A DNA stretch of 64,000 nucleotides from Mariprofundus sp. NF (GCF_013387455.1 NZ_VWNC01000006.1:124001-188000); one strand, 5' to 3'. Positions 53,999 to 63,334 are shown, numbered from the stretch's first letter. Made by a program: numbers and translations. Notes: generated by a model not told the origin, from the sequence alone.

Positions 53999-54619
53999 AT
54001 GAAACTGAGAAACCGATTTTCACTGATCACTATCATGATAAGTACCCTGTTTATCTCCGGTTGCGCCACATTGATGCAACCCACCGACCTCTCCAAAGTG
54101 AAGTTCTCGCTTGATCATGTCTCCGCAGTACGCCTGGCAGGCATCGACCTGATGCAGATCGATTCACTTGAAGAGATCAATATGTTCCAGATGGCCCGAG
54201 CCAGCATGGCTCTCTCTCGTGAAGAGCTGCCACTAAACCTCACCCTGCATCTGAAATCGGAGAATCCACTGGCCAACCAAGTGGCTGCCAAGTTGACCCG
54301 CATGGATTGGACGCTGGTGCTCGATGGCCGCGATACCATCAGCGGCAGCATGGAGAAAAACATCAGACTGGCAGCCGGAGAGTCGCAGGATATCCCGCTT
54401 AATCTCAGCCTGAATATGTTTGAATTCTTCAATGAAAAATCGGTGATGGATATGCTTGAGCTGGCTCTCGCTTTTGCCGGTGAGGATGGCGCCATTCCTC
54501 AGGGGGTAGCCCTGAAGGTGCGCCCCACCATCGACACCATCTTCGGCCCGATCACCTACGGCAAAGACCTGTTGATCGAAGCCCATCCGAAAGATGATCT
54601 GCAACGGCAGGCGTTCTAA
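53999..54619 (+). CDS. LEA type 2 (WHy domain) lipoprotein
   Basis: A 206-residue lipoprotein. The signal ends in the lipobox FISGC (Cys near residue 22). The mature part is one LEA14/WHy-type beta domain: VRLAGIDLMQIDSLEEINMFQ, LNLTLHLKSENPLANQVAAKLTRMDWTLVLDGRDTISG and IPLNLSLNMFEF. Such proteins are tied to desiccation or stress tolerance, with little mechanism known. GAGGAG lies about nine bases before the ATG. TATACT at 53962 may be its -10 box. Confidence 0.88.
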   Translation: MKLRNRFSLITIMISTLFISGCATLMQPTDLSKVKFSLDHVSAVRLAGIDLMQIDSLEEINMFQMARASMALSREELPLNLTLHLKSENPLANQVAAKLTRMDWTLVLDGRDTISGSMEKNIRLAAGESQDIPLNLSLNMFEFFNEKSVMDMLELALAFAGEDGAIPQGVALKVRPTIDTIFGPITYGKDLLIEAHPKDDLQRQAF

Positions 54620-54741
54620 GGAGATACTGATTTGTTGGCTCCTGCCAAAAATCAGTTCACAAAAGAAAAAACGTCGTTTTTCTCTTGCTTACAAACCAGC
54701 CACTTACGCGGCCGGCTTGGAAGTCCGTCCATGGACTGCAC

Positions 54742-54768
54742 GGAATCGCTGAATAAATCAGCGATTCC
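54742..54768. terminator. perfect 11-bp hairpin after the lipoprotein gene
   Basis: GGAATCGCTGA and TCAGCGATTCC form a perfect stem with loop ATAAA, then TTAAGC. It lies between the convergent lipoprotein and response regulator genes and could serve both strands. A second hairpin (AGAAAAA...TTTTTCT) lies at about 54664-54683. Confidence 0.55.
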
Positions 54769-54799
54769 TTAAGCAACTTCATGTCATAGCTTGAGGGAT

Positions 54800-55276
54800 T
54801 TATTCACAATTAATTGCAAAACAGTCCTGCGCGCAGTGTTGAGCATCCGAAGAGAAGGCCCGTTTCAATTTTTGACATTTAACATCCGCACCTGAGGCAT
54901 GTGCCTCTTCGCATCTGGATATCGTACCTGCTAATTCGAAAAGAGTATCAGGGGAAACAGGTTTCGTTAAAAAATGACAAACCTCTCTATTGCGAGCCTC
55001 ATCCCCTCTATCATCACCGGAAACAACGATAACTCTCTGTTGAGGATACCTCTCCCGCACGCTGTCGATTAACTCATAACCACCCATCTTAGGCATTCGG
55101 ACATCTGTAATAATAGCTAGAGGCGGAAAATAATGGCTGCTATCTACAAACTTGAGATATTCAAGTGGATCTGAAAAATCTACTGCCTGATAGCCTGCCG
55201 ACTCCAACAGCTCCACCATTAACGTAGAGAGAGTCACTTCATCATCTATAATGTGAAACATTGTATTCACTGCCAT
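54800..55276 (-). CDS. response regulator, CheY-like receiver
   Basis: A receiver of about 120 residues with a 35-residue Cys-containing tail. The acidic pair is IIDDE, the phospho-Asp is in IITDVRMPKMGG, then VVSGDD (Ser for the usual Thr) and FLTKPVSPD. There is no output domain. I prefer the ATG at 55276 (MAVNTMFHIIDDE); an ATG three codons earlier is possible. A small helical protein is encoded about 100 bases upstream on the same strand. Confidence 0.85.
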   Translation of the reverse strand: MAVNTMFHIIDDEVTLSTLMVELLESAGYQAVDFSDPLEYLKFVDSSHYFPPLAIITDVRMPKMGGYELIDSVRERYPQQRVIVVSGDDRGDEARNREVCHFLTKPVSPDTLFELAGTISRCEEAHASGADVKCQKLKRAFSSDAQHCAQDCFAINCE

Positions 55277-55379
55277 ATCCTCCAAACATCTTCGAACTAA
55301 TAAGGAGTCGGAGGAGCAACCAGTTTATTACAAATTAAAATAATGGCGCTGTAGATATTTTCTGTTGAACAGGGTTTTA

Positions 55380-55562
55380 TTAGTTAGCCGCAGCCTGTGC
55401 AGCTTTAATGCGCTTTTTCAACGCCTTGAGAGTCACTAACTCTTCAAAGAGTTCTGAGTCCGTACCACCAAAGGTTGAGACCATAGATTTGATTGCCGAA
55501 ACTGCACTTTTAAGGGCTTTATAGTCTGCATCCGTTACTTCTACTGAAACTGTATCTGACAT
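55380..55562 (-). CDS. small helical hypothetical protein
   Basis: A 60-residue protein (MSDTVSVEVTDADYKALKSA...) predicted to be mostly helical, with a Lys/Ala-rich end (KKRIKAAQAAAN). GGGG lies six bases before the third of three consecutive ATGs, so I start there; the longer frame reaches 55586. I do not recognise the family. It may be co-transcribed with the receiver gene. Confidence 0.6.
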   Translation of the reverse strand: MSDTVSVEVTDADYKALKSAVSAIKSMVSTFGGTDSELFEELVTLKALKKRIKAAQAAAN

Positions 55563-55802
55563 CATCATCCCCTTTTTATTAGGCACCTAAGGCCCAAAAC
55601 AAGCTTCATAAAATCTACTGTAACGACTGGAATCCATCAAGGAGATCATGAAAGAAAACAGCTTCAAATTTTCCGATTAAACCATTAAAAAAACAAAACG
55701 ATTAAACACCCTCTTTCGCCCAAAAACAGGACCAGTAGAGCAAGTTCAATATCAATCGTGTCTGACCCAATCGATCACTATGTTCTGAAACTACTCTAAG
55801 AG

Positions 55803-56576
55803 TCAGCTCTTTTTCTCGGGCATATTCTCGGCAAAACCTTCGAAGAGGCTGGCCAGTACGCTTTCAATGGCTGGCGCTTCAGGATATCCCTGATTATCAA
55901 TCCCGATCATTGCATTTAAGAAGTCATCAACAAACTCATCCCGCCAGCGGTTCTGCTTATTGAAGGTGCGCGAGGAGTCATTGCTGTTGGTTTCAGATTT
56001 CACGACATAACCTGACCAGGCGACAACATGCTGTTGCAGATCAAAAATAGTAAGTCTCGCCCCGACCTGACGGGTGGTGGTCAAAGAGATATCCACCTGC
56101 ACATATTCATACTCACCCTTCTTTCGATCCTCTTCAGAATCGGCCACATCAGTTTCACGCTCGCTATGCTCCTGCGTAATACGATTCTCTTCGATGCGAC
56201 AGAGCATCAGATAACGGGCTTTGGGGAAACTGACTTTTACTGCACTGGCAAAGGGTTCACTGATCTCACCGGTTAACTGGAAAGCATCCAGCCATGCCCC
56301 ATACTGCTGTAGCGAGAAGGCTGAAATCAGTGCACCACTACGAATAAAGCTGAATCCGGGTCGTTCATCAGCAAACTCACGGACCATGATTTCGCTGTAG
56401 AGCATGCGCTGCTGATCATTCAGGCTATCAACCAGCGAGACAACGCCACCAGCAACAAAGCCAGCCTGCAGAGCATTGGCGTAGGTAAATGAGTGATCCT
56501 GCTGCAACCCCACAACCTGCGTTTTACAGGAGACAAGCAGCAGCATGGCGATCAGAACAATAGAGAACTTTTTCAT
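55803..56576 (-). CDS. hypothetical lipoprotein
   Basis: A 257-residue protein with a lipoprotein signal (LLLVSC, Cys at residue 17). The mature part has a Gly-rich hydrophobic segment (AGFVAGGVVSLVDSL), then AEP-like globular sequence with YLMLCRIEENRI and RQVGARLTIFDLQQHVVAWSGYV, a pattern seen in periplasmic or outer-membrane-attached beta domains. The family is not known to me. GGAGG lies before the ATG, and it follows the cinA-like gene by 43 bases. Confidence 0.75.
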   Translation of the reverse strand: MKKFSIVLIAMLLLVSCKTQVVGLQQDHSFTYANALQAGFVAGGVVSLVDSLNDQQRMLYSEIMVREFADERPGFSFIRSGALISAFSLQQYGAWLDAFQLTGEISEPFASAVKVSFPKARYLMLCRIEENRITQEHSERETDVADSEEDRKKGEYEYVQVDISLTTTRQVGARLTIFDLQQHVVAWSGYVVKSETNSNDSSRTFNKQNRWRDEFVDDFLNAMIGIDNQGYPEAPAIESVLASLFEGFAENMPEKKS

Positions 56577-56619
56577 GGCAAACCTCCCATGAAGCTAAGC
56601 ATAGCAGCCTAAATCAGAA

Positions 56620-57624
56620 TTACCGGTGAGATTTTTCCACCTCAGCGAGCAGAAGAGTCAGCGCTGCGTTAACTGTGCGCCACTGAATCTCGGAGCGGCT
56701 ACCACAAAGGTTTAACAGCTGACTCACTGCCTTTTCACCGGGCAGTGCGACAGCAATCCAAACTGAGCCGACCGGTTTATCATCAGAGCCGCCAGCAGGC
56801 CCTGCAATGCCGCTAACCCCGATGCAGGCAAAACTATCGGCACTGCCACCTTCTGCCATCGCAGAGACAACCTCAGCGCTTACAGCACCAAATTCTTCGA
56901 TAAGTTCAGGTGTTACGCCAAGCTCCTCTATTTTCGCCTCATTGCTGTAGGTCACCCACGAACGATCCAGTACATCCGATGCGCCGGGCAGTCGACCGAT
57001 GCGCGCTGCAATGGCGCCGGATGTACACGATTCGGCTGTGCGCAGACGAAGTTTATGCTGGCGCAGAAGATCAACCACCTGCTCTTCGATCAATCGCCCT
57101 TCGGTATTGATGGCAAACTCAGGCAGAGGCTGTTGCGGGATAAGTAAGCTCCCAGTCAGCCCCGGCTCCAATGCAAACTCACCGCCCTCATCGGCAAAGA
57201 CAGCAAGCTGAAGCAGCGGTTTATTGCCATTGATATGTTTCAGGTAAGCGGCTCGCTGATACGCTATATCTCCGGGCGATATAAAGAGAATGGATCTATT
57301 CCCCTGCCGATAACTCCAACAGATGCGTTGTGGATTCTCCAGCAGCAGCGGAGATGTGTCATACGCTTCATGGCTCTCTTCATGTTCGGCATCGAGCTTT
57401 AAACCGAGCAGTTGAGCCGAGTGAACCAGCTCCATCTCATCAGCAAAAAAGATACGCCACTGTGCCGCCTCACTTTGCCAGCCGGAAGATTCCAGAGGAT
57501 AGATCGAGACCGATTCAGCACCAGCAGAGCGAACCCATGCTTTTAACCAACCGGTTGTTACACCTGCACAACTGAGATTGTGCAGTGCACTTTCACTGAT
57601 AATCCATTGCGCATGTATCGTCAT
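56620..57624 (-). CDS. CinA C-terminal domain (NMN amidohydrolase-like) protein
   Basis: The C-terminal half (from about residue 180) is a CinA/PncC domain: LRTAESCTSGAIAARIGRLPGASDVLDRSWVTYSNEAK, VSAEVVSAMAEG and GVSGIAGPAGGSDDKPVGSVWIAV. PncC deamidates nicotinamide mononucleotide in pyridine nucleotide recycling. The N-terminal 170 residues do not look like the usual CinA molybdopterin-binding domain and I cannot name them. The start at 57624 makes an ATGA overlap with pgpA; a frame seven codons longer exists. Confidence 0.85.
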   Translation of the reverse strand: MTIHAQWIISESALHNLSCAGVTTGWLKAWVRSAGAESVSIYPLESSGWQSEAAQWRIFFADEMELVHSAQLLGLKLDAEHEESHEAYDTSPLLLENPQRICWSYRQGNRSILFISPGDIAYQRAAYLKHINGNKPLLQLAVFADEGGEFALEPGLTGSLLIPQQPLPEFAINTEGRLIEEQVVDLLRQHKLRLRTAESCTSGAIAARIGRLPGASDVLDRSWVTYSNEAKIEELGVTPELIEEFGAVSAEVVSAMAEGGSADSFACIGVSGIAGPAGGSDDKPVGSVWIAVALPGEKAVSQLLNLCGSRSEIQWRTVNAALTLLLAEVEKSHR

Positions 57625-58106
57625 AACAATCCCAGCATCAGGCAACCAGCGATCACCACGGCAGCTCCGATCAGACCGGCAGCAATATCATCGGCCATAA
57701 TCGACCACCACGGTGGTCCCATGGTTTCAATTCGGGAGATCGGCCACGGCTTTAAAATATCAAAACCCCTAAACGCGATAAATGCGAGGCATATCGCAGA
57801 CAGCAGCGAAATATTGAGCAGCAGTAGAATCAGCGCCAGCGCCAACCACTGCCCTGCCCACTCATCAATTACGATCCAGCCGGGATCTTTATCCTTGAGC
57901 GTTGGCAGCACAACATAACAGTTCCAGCATCCGATCAGCAGCAGCAGCAGCGAACCCGTCAGCAGGGTCAAAACCCCAAACTGTTCGATGATGAGCCAAG
58001 CAGGCAGCAGTGAAGCCAGAGAACCCCATGTACCGGGCGCTTTCGGCAACCAGCCACTCCCTAAACCGGCGGCCAGCCAGTGGTGTATGGATCGCGCCTC
58101 AGCCAA
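57621..58106 (-). CDS. pgpA: phosphatidylglycerophosphatase A
   Basis: Removes phosphate from phosphatidylglycerophosphate to make phosphatidylglycerol. A 161-residue membrane protein: GLGSGWLPKAPGTWGSLASL, DPGWIVIDEWAGQWLAL, FRGFDILKPWPISRIE and IMADDIAAGLIGA are the family blocks with the conserved acidic residues. It overlaps thiL by eight bases and cinA by four. The thiL-pgpA-cinA order is common in Proteobacteria. Confidence 0.95.
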   Translation of the reverse strand: MAEARSIHHWLAAGLGSGWLPKAPGTWGSLASLLPAWLIIEQFGVLTLLTGSLLLLLIGCWNCYVVLPTLKDKDPGWIVIDEWAGQWLALALILLLLNISLLSAICLAFIAFRGFDILKPWPISRIETMGPPWWSIMADDIAAGLIGAAVVIAGCLMLGLL

Positions 58107-59028
58107 AATGCAGAAACCCTCTCTTTTTCACACTGCAGCGTTCACCATCCCGGTAAAGGTGTACGCCCTCACCTTCGCGACAACTGCCGATGTTTACAGC
58201 CAGTTCATTATCAAAGGTCATATCGGCAGGTGCGGTAAAGAGCAGTGCATAATCCTCACCACCATGCAGTACCGAATCCATGAATCGTTCCGCTCCAACA
58301 GCCTCACACATCTGCTGCCACTGCGGCACCTGCGTTACCTCGATATTGATACCAACTCCGGAAGCAGCCGCCAGATGCCCGGCATCCTGCAGCAGGCCAT
58401 CACTGACATCGATGCAGCAGGCCACGCCCATCTGACGTAACTGCATACCTGCTGAGAGCAGCGGTCTGATCTCATCCATGCAGTGGACATATTCGCCATC
58501 GCACTGGCCATTTAGCCACTGTTGCAGGCCCAGCGCATGAAAACCAACCCTTCCAGCCAGCCAGAGGTTATCTGCAGGATTTGCAGCATCGCGCCGCATG
58601 GCAGAGCCCTCGGCAAGCTCACCGGCAACTGTGACTGCCAATGCGTTCACCTTTGAGCTGCAGGTATCACCACCCACCAGCTCGACGTTGTAGCGCTTCA
58701 GGGCACGGGTTACACCTTTGGCCATCTTCTTCACCGATCTCTTATCCCGAGCCATCACATTAACCCAGACAGCAACAGGAGTCGCCCCCATCGCGGCCAG
58801 ATCAGAAAGGGCCGAGCAGACAGCGCGATCCGCAGCTTTCACACGCGAGTAGTCATCCGGCCAGTGCACACCTTCCACTGAGGTGTCGGTGCTAATCACC
58901 AGCTCCATGCCGCTACTCGGACGATGAATAGATGCATCATCACCAATAGAAAAAGAGGTGAATGGATGTGCCTCCCCCCCTTTGCCCTTAAAATGGCTGT
59001 CGATCAGCGAGAATTCGTTGTCACTCAT
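58099..59028 (-). CDS. thiL: thiamine-monophosphate kinase
   Basis: Phosphorylates thiamine phosphate to thiamine diphosphate. A 309-residue AIR synthase-like fold: FSIGDDASIHRP, VISTDTSVEGVHWP, ALSDLAAMGATPVAV, LVGGDTCSSK and CIDVSDGLLQDAGHLAAASGVG carry the metal and ATP sites, with GGEDYALLFT near the end. It shares one base with rsmB (TAATG). No thiamine riboswitch is seen upstream. Confidence 0.95.
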   Translation of the reverse strand: MSDNEFSLIDSHFKGKGGEAHPFTSFSIGDDASIHRPSSGMELVISTDTSVEGVHWPDDYSRVKAADRAVCSALSDLAAMGATPVAVWVNVMARDKRSVKKMAKGVTRALKRYNVELVGGDTCSSKVNALAVTVAGELAEGSAMRRDAANPADNLWLAGRVGFHALGLQQWLNGQCDGEYVHCMDEIRPLLSAGMQLRQMGVACCIDVSDGLLQDAGHLAAASGVGINIEVTQVPQWQQMCEAVGAERFMDSVLHGGEDYALLFTAPADMTFDNELAVNIGSCREGEGVHLYRDGERCSVKKRGFLHFG

Positions 59029-60242
59029 TACGATTGACCACCACCGATACGGGCAAAAAAGAAGCCATCATGCTCTTCAGAGGGAAACAGTCGCCTTTGA
59101 TCCTTCACTCCGACAACCGATTCAATCACCTGCTCATTCTCTTGCGGGTGAATAGAGCAGACAGCATAGACCATCGCCCCATCGGCTCTGAGTACCCTTA
59201 AGGATTCACTCAACATCGTCTTCTGCAGGGCAGCCAGTTTTGTGACTTCCTGATCATCATGCAGAAATTTGGCATCGGGGTGACGGCGCAGAATACCCGA
59301 AGCAGAACACGGGGCATCAAGCACAATGGCATCCACACTGCCATCAGGCAGCGGCAGATTAAGACCATCAGATTGCACAATGGTGACATTCTCACACTGC
59401 AGTCGATTCAGATTTTCAGCCAGACGAGGAATGCGCCGTGCATTGAGCTCCACCGCAAGAATAGTAGCATCGGGAAAACGGTGGGATAAGAGCGCTGTCT
59501 TGCCACCGGGTGCAGCACAAACATCGAGAATCAGGCCATCGCCTTTTGACGGCTCAAGCGCCATCACAGCTGCCTGTGCTGCCTGATCCATCACAGTGAA
59601 GTGACCTTCCTCATAACCGGGCAGAGACGTGACATCAGTGCCTGAATCGAGCAGTACGGCGCAGGGTGACAACTCCCCTGCTGTAGCTTCAAAACCCATG
59701 GCTCTGGCTTGTTCAATCCAGCTGTCGCGATCAATAAACAGAGCCAGTGCAAGCTTGGGAGGGCTCTTCAGCGTCTGACTGAACTGGTGTACAACATCTG
59801 CACCAAATGCGTCGCGCCATGCGGCATAGACCCATTTCGGCAGCTCATCGCGCTGATGCGGTCTCAGTTTTTTCGGTGGCGCACGCTCTGCCACCTTGCG
59901 CAGAACCGCATTGACAAAACCTACGGCTTTCGGGCTCATCTTATAGACTGCCGTTACCGTTTCAGAGACTGCGGCGTGGCTTGGAACACGCATATGCCGT
60001 ATCTGATAGGTGGCGATCAGCAGTGCGGTATGGGCAACCGGATCGGGTTTTATTTTGCAGAAACGAGAGAAATCTGCCTCCAGCGAATAGAAACGACGCA
60101 ACACGCCATAGACCATCTCATGCAGCAGGCGTCGGTCACGATCAGTGAAAGAGGAGCCAAGTGATTCAAGCGCCTCACCCGCCTTTACCTTGTTGGTAAA
60201 AACTTTATTCAGGATTTCAATAGCAGCTTGGCGTACAGACAT
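59028..60242 (-). CDS. rsmB: 16S rRNA (cytosine-967-C5)-methyltransferase
   Basis: Methylates C967 of 16S rRNA. An N-terminal NusB-like RNA-binding domain (RQAAIEILNKVF, LLHEMVYGVLR, VNAVLRKVA) precedes the Rossmann domain with CAAPGGKTALL. The two active-site cysteines are in DAPCSASGILRRHPD and YAVCSIHPQENEQVI. I chose the start at 60242 (MSVRQAAIEIL); the longer frame runs to 60296 into the intergenic hairpin. It is the first gene of the rsmB-thiL-pgpA-cinA unit. Confidence 0.94.
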   Translation of the reverse strand: MSVRQAAIEILNKVFTNKVKAGEALESLGSSFTDRDRRLLHEMVYGVLRRFYSLEADFSRFCKIKPDPVAHTALLIATYQIRHMRVPSHAAVSETVTAVYKMSPKAVGFVNAVLRKVAERAPPKKLRPHQRDELPKWVYAAWRDAFGADVVHQFSQTLKSPPKLALALFIDRDSWIEQARAMGFEATAGELSPCAVLLDSGTDVTSLPGYEEGHFTVMDQAAQAAVMALEPSKGDGLILDVCAAPGGKTALLSHRFPDATILAVELNARRIPRLAENLNRLQCENVTIVQSDGLNLPLPDGSVDAIVLDAPCSASGILRRHPDAKFLHDDQEVTKLAALQKTMLSESLRVLRADGAMVYAVCSIHPQENEQVIESVVGVKDQRRLFPSEEHDGFFFARIGGGQS

Positions 60243-60286
60243 GATCGGCAAGCTACATCCAGCCGCCGGATTTACTAGCTGAGCAA

Positions 60287-60320
60287 ACCCATTCAATCAA
60301 TGGGTGTTGATTGAATGGGT
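60287..60320 (-). terminator. perfect 14-bp inverted repeat
   Basis: ACCCATTCAATCAA and TTGATTGAATGGGT flank a six-base loop. It lies between the SUMF1-like gene (upstream on this strand) and rsmB, and may end the redox cluster transcript. It lacks a long T tract (only TTTG follows), so a protein-binding or processing role is also possible. Confidence 0.55.
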
Positions 60321-60369
60321 GCGATAGTTATAGAGAAACAACGCCGAATGGGCTCATTTGGGGCTAGAG

Positions 60370-61251
60370 CTAGTCGAGAACCAGACGGAAGCCGCTATTA
60401 TTGTCTGATCTGTCGGTATCGTTCCAGAGACGTGCGGAAATCCGGATATAGTCCTCGGCATCGTACCATGAGCCACCTTTGAGCACTCTGGCCGTACATT
60501 TGCCACTGCTCATAGCAGAGCCATCAGCCGGTGTGTTGTTGCGATGCTCACTCCAGCAATCAGCGGTCCACTCCCAGACATTACCACTCATATCATAGAG
60601 ACCGAGTGCATTGGGTTTTTTGCCACCCACCGCATGTGTGCTGCTACTGTTTTTCATATACCAGGCCACATCGGCAGCTTTTCCGGCAGCGCCGTATTTC
60701 ACATCCTGACCACCGCTACTGGCGGCATATTGCCACTCCGACTCACTGGGCAGCCTGAACTGATTACCACTCTTCTCATTGAGCAGACGCACAAACTGAC
60801 GGGCATCGAGCCAGCTCACTCGCTCAACCGGGTAATCATCCCCTCTCTTGAACGCCGAGGGATTACTACCCATCACCTTCTCATACTGACCCTGTGTCAC
60901 TTCAAACTTGCCCATCCAGAAAGCCTTGTTATGACAGACCTGAGCGGTTTGATTGGTAATCACCTCTGTCTGCAGATCATCAGCAGCCAGCAGATCGCCC
61001 TCATCAATGGCTGAATTTTCATGCACAAACTCTGTACCAGGGCCGTTATGCATAATGAGCGATGGTTTAGAATGCGCCGTTTTAGCTGAACTGCTCTTAT
61101 CTGCTTTGGCATCAACCGAGATCGTGAAACAACCGGCAGACACCCGTACAAACGCCATGCCCGTTAGCGGATCAACCATCTCCGTTTCGCTCGCAGAGGC
61201 TGTGGAGAGGCCCAGCATGAAGACCCCAAATATGGCAATAACTCTGATCAT
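60370..61251 (-). CDS. exported FGE/SUMF1-like domain protein
   Basis: A 293-residue protein with a signal peptide (VIAIFGVFMLGLSTASA). The body is a formylglycine-generating-enzyme (SUMF1) fold: FWMGKFEVTQGQYEKVMGSNPSAF, PVERVSWLDARQFVRLLNEKSG, FRLPSESEWQYAA, GLYDMSGNVWEWTADCW, RVLKGGSWYD and FRLVLD. True FGE converts cysteine to formylglycine, but many bacterial members have other roles. The copper-binding cysteine pair of FGE is not evident. It is the last gene of a minus-strand group with two cytochromes, so it may have a structural or assembly role there. Confidence 0.88.
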   Translation of the reverse strand: MIRVIAIFGVFMLGLSTASASETEMVDPLTGMAFVRVSAGCFTISVDAKADKSSSAKTAHSKPSLIMHNGPGTEFVHENSAIDEGDLLAADDLQTEVITNQTAQVCHNKAFWMGKFEVTQGQYEKVMGSNPSAFKRGDDYPVERVSWLDARQFVRLLNEKSGNQFRLPSESEWQYAASSGGQDVKYGAAGKAADVAWYMKNSSSTHAVGGKKPNALGLYDMSGNVWEWTADCWSEHRNNTPADGSAMSSGKCTARVLKGGSWYDAEDYIRISARLWNDTDRSDNNSGFRLVLD

Positions 61252-61340
61252 AACTCTCCCCCACATCACGTTAGCCGATTATGGGCTGCAGCTTAACAAG
61301 AGCAAGTTTCAATTCGTGGCTGAAATAAGAGCGTAGAAGA

Positions 61341-62543
61341 TCATCTCTTCCCAATGGATATCGACTGTTCAAATAGCAGATAGTCGTTTTTATCCGCATG
61401 CGCTCTGGCACGTTTGATATGGACTTTTGCTGCCGGTTGCTGATCACCGGATAGCAGGCTCTCATATAGCCCCTTATAAAAATTGTCCGGAATAACAGTC
61501 ACAGAGAAGCGAACACTTTCCGAGCTGGCAGGCAGGTCATTAGTCATAAACTTACGGGTTTCGCCAGATGCCAGGCGCGTATCCCGTTTCTCCTGCCAGC
61601 CGTTGTCATACTCAACTTCACGCACGATCTCCCACTGCCAAGACTTCAGCAATTCACCACTGCTGCCTTTCGCCTCTGCAGAGACAATCACCAGAGGTGT
61701 TACATAGGTGGGAAACGCGTGGCCAATCCATGTTGATGTGATGGAGAAGATCGCAACCTCCCCCTGCTGTTTGAGATCAAAGGTAAGCCCCTTTCTGACC
61801 ATCTCCGGATCGTGAATGCCTCGAAACTGATGCTTTCTGTCCGGCATATGGCACTGTTGGCAGGTCACGCCCTGCTTAGAGAAAGCACTCTCTTTCCACT
61901 CGGTTACGGTATTCTCAAGCGGTTTACCATTAATCGCCATTGAATCTGGAAACTGATGGCAGGAGGCGCAGAACTGTGATGATTCAAAATCACGCGTAGC
62001 GGTAAAACCACCGTGCGCAGAACCCTGTTGAACGCCAACTGCGCCAGTCGCTTTAGGTGGAGGCCCGAAACGTTGCCAGCCACGCACATGACAGCTCGCA
62101 CAGCTTACGCCTGCATGGGTGAGCGGGACTTTTTTACCATCAAGGTTCGCATCGCTATCAAAACCCTGCTTCTGTTTGAGCAACAGCGCTACCGATCTAT
62201 GCATTGATTCATCATCGCTGAATTTCTGTTCAGCAAGCGGCGCATGGCAATTCAGGCATGCATTGGCAGCGCCATGCCCCATATCGGGAAACTGGCCAAC
62301 TGTGCCTGGCGAGTAGGCTGCGGCATGCAGACTGCTCTTCCAGTCATCAAACTGTTCACTATGACACTGCGCACAAGCTTCCGGCCGCATATCTTTCTCA
62401 AGCTTCGACCATGCATGTGGCGCTTTACCAGCTGTGGCTTTGGGGTTGTCCCAGTAGTTCGATGGCAAGCCGGGATCGAGTGCAGCAGCCGTCAGCATCA
62501 GACCGCAAACCATCAACCCCAATGCCATCAAAATCTGTTTCAT
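61341..62543 (-). CDS. periplasmic pentahaem c-type cytochrome
   Basis: A 400-residue exported protein with signal peptide (ILMALGLMVCGLMLTAAA). Five CXXCH haem motifs are present: CAQCH, CLNCH, CASCH, CASCH and CQQCH, all in the first 260 residues. Haem 1 is followed by EQFDDWKSSLHA, a layout like the cytochrome c554 family. The last 140 residues have no haem motif and look like a beta domain (LVIVSAEAKGSSGELLK). It probably carries electrons in the periplasm; donor and acceptor are unknown. It follows the NPC-repeat cytochrome by 63 bases. Confidence 0.9.
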   Translation of the reverse strand: MKQILMALGLMVCGLMLTAAALDPGLPSNYWDNPKATAGKAPHAWSKLEKDMRPEACAQCHSEQFDDWKSSLHAAAYSPGTVGQFPDMGHGAANACLNCHAPLAEQKFSDDESMHRSVALLLKQKQGFDSDANLDGKKVPLTHAGVSCASCHVRGWQRFGPPPKATGAVGVQQGSAHGGFTATRDFESSQFCASCHQFPDSMAINGKPLENTVTEWKESAFSKQGVTCQQCHMPDRKHQFRGIHDPEMVRKGLTFDLKQQGEVAIFSITSTWIGHAFPTYVTPLVIVSAEAKGSSGELLKSWQWEIVREVEYDNGWQEKRDTRLASGETRKFMTNDLPASSESVRFSVTVIPDNFYKGLYESLLSGDQQPAAKVHIKRARAHADKNDYLLFEQSISIGKR

Positions 62544-62606
62544 CTACGCCCCAGATAAGAGAGGCAGCCCGCAGACTGCCTCTTTATAATTCACTCTATT
62601 GAAAAG

Positions 62607-63242
62607 TTACTTACGATTCTCTTTCATATACTGCATGCGATAGGCACGGAAGTAGGCAGCCATGGCAGTCATCTCTTTAGAATTCTTCTCGAACTGTTTG
62701 CCTTTCATAGGATTGATCATGCAGTAGTTGATCATCTGATCAAGTGTCACCACATCACCCACCATCTCCACATAGTGAGGATAGTTCTGGTTTTTACCCA
62801 GGTTCAGCAGTTCATGGTCGGAGTGACAAGAGAGACAAGCCATACCGGATGTGCCGAGATTTTCATCGTTCCACATCTTTTTACCCACAGCGGCAGCTTC
62901 GTTAAAACTTTTAAAGGCTTTATCTCGAAGTGGTGCCTTCTGACTTGTTGAACATGGGTTCATGCTGCATGGATTGCCAGCACCACACGGGTTCATTGCA
63001 CATGGATTGGCACTTTTTGGCATGGAGCAGGGATTCATCGCACATGGATTAGCTTTTTTCGGCATAGCGCACGGATTCATACCGCATGGGTTAGCATGCT
63101 TCTTCATCGAACAAGGATTCATGCTACACGGGTTTTTCATTGCACACGGGTTACACGGATTATGGCTACCAGCAGATGCAGATGTTGCCACCATACCCAG
63201 ACTCATGATCAAAACAGCCATCATGGTAATTAATTTATTCAT
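62607..63242 (-). CDS. exported NPC-repeat protein with C-terminal cytochrome c domain
   Basis: A 211-residue protein. After a signal peptide cut near SASA come about 75 residues built of twelve Asn-Pro-Cys units, mostly in the doublet form NPCxMNPC separated by Lys-rich linkers. The C-terminal 100 residues form a monohaem cytochrome c: haem site MACLSCHSDHELLNLGK and a probable axial Met in INPMKGKQFE. The Cys/Met-rich repeat is likely to bind soft metal ions such as copper, but this is inferred from composition. I know no characterised protein of this type. Confidence 0.88.
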   Translation of the reverse strand: MNKLITMMAVLIMSLGMVATSASAGSHNPCNPCAMKNPCSMNPCSMKKHANPCGMNPCAMPKKANPCAMNPCSMPKSANPCAMNPCGAGNPCSMNPCSTSQKAPLRDKAFKSFNEAAAVGKKMWNDENLGTSGMACLSCHSDHELLNLGKNQNYPHYVEMVGDVVTLDQMINYCMINPMKGKQFEKNSKEMTAMAAYFRAYRMQYMKENRK

Positions 63243-63334
63243 CGTTCTCTCTCCTCCATTGTTTGGGCATCTGTTTCTGAAATGGCCCTAATGTTGTAGT
63301 GGTCGGATGAGCAGTTCGTTTCTTACATAAAACG

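Noticed and set aside
55648-55680. Ten-codon frame MKENSFKFSD with a good AAGGAG site
   Set aside because: Too short and without context; left as chance unless ribosome data show translation.
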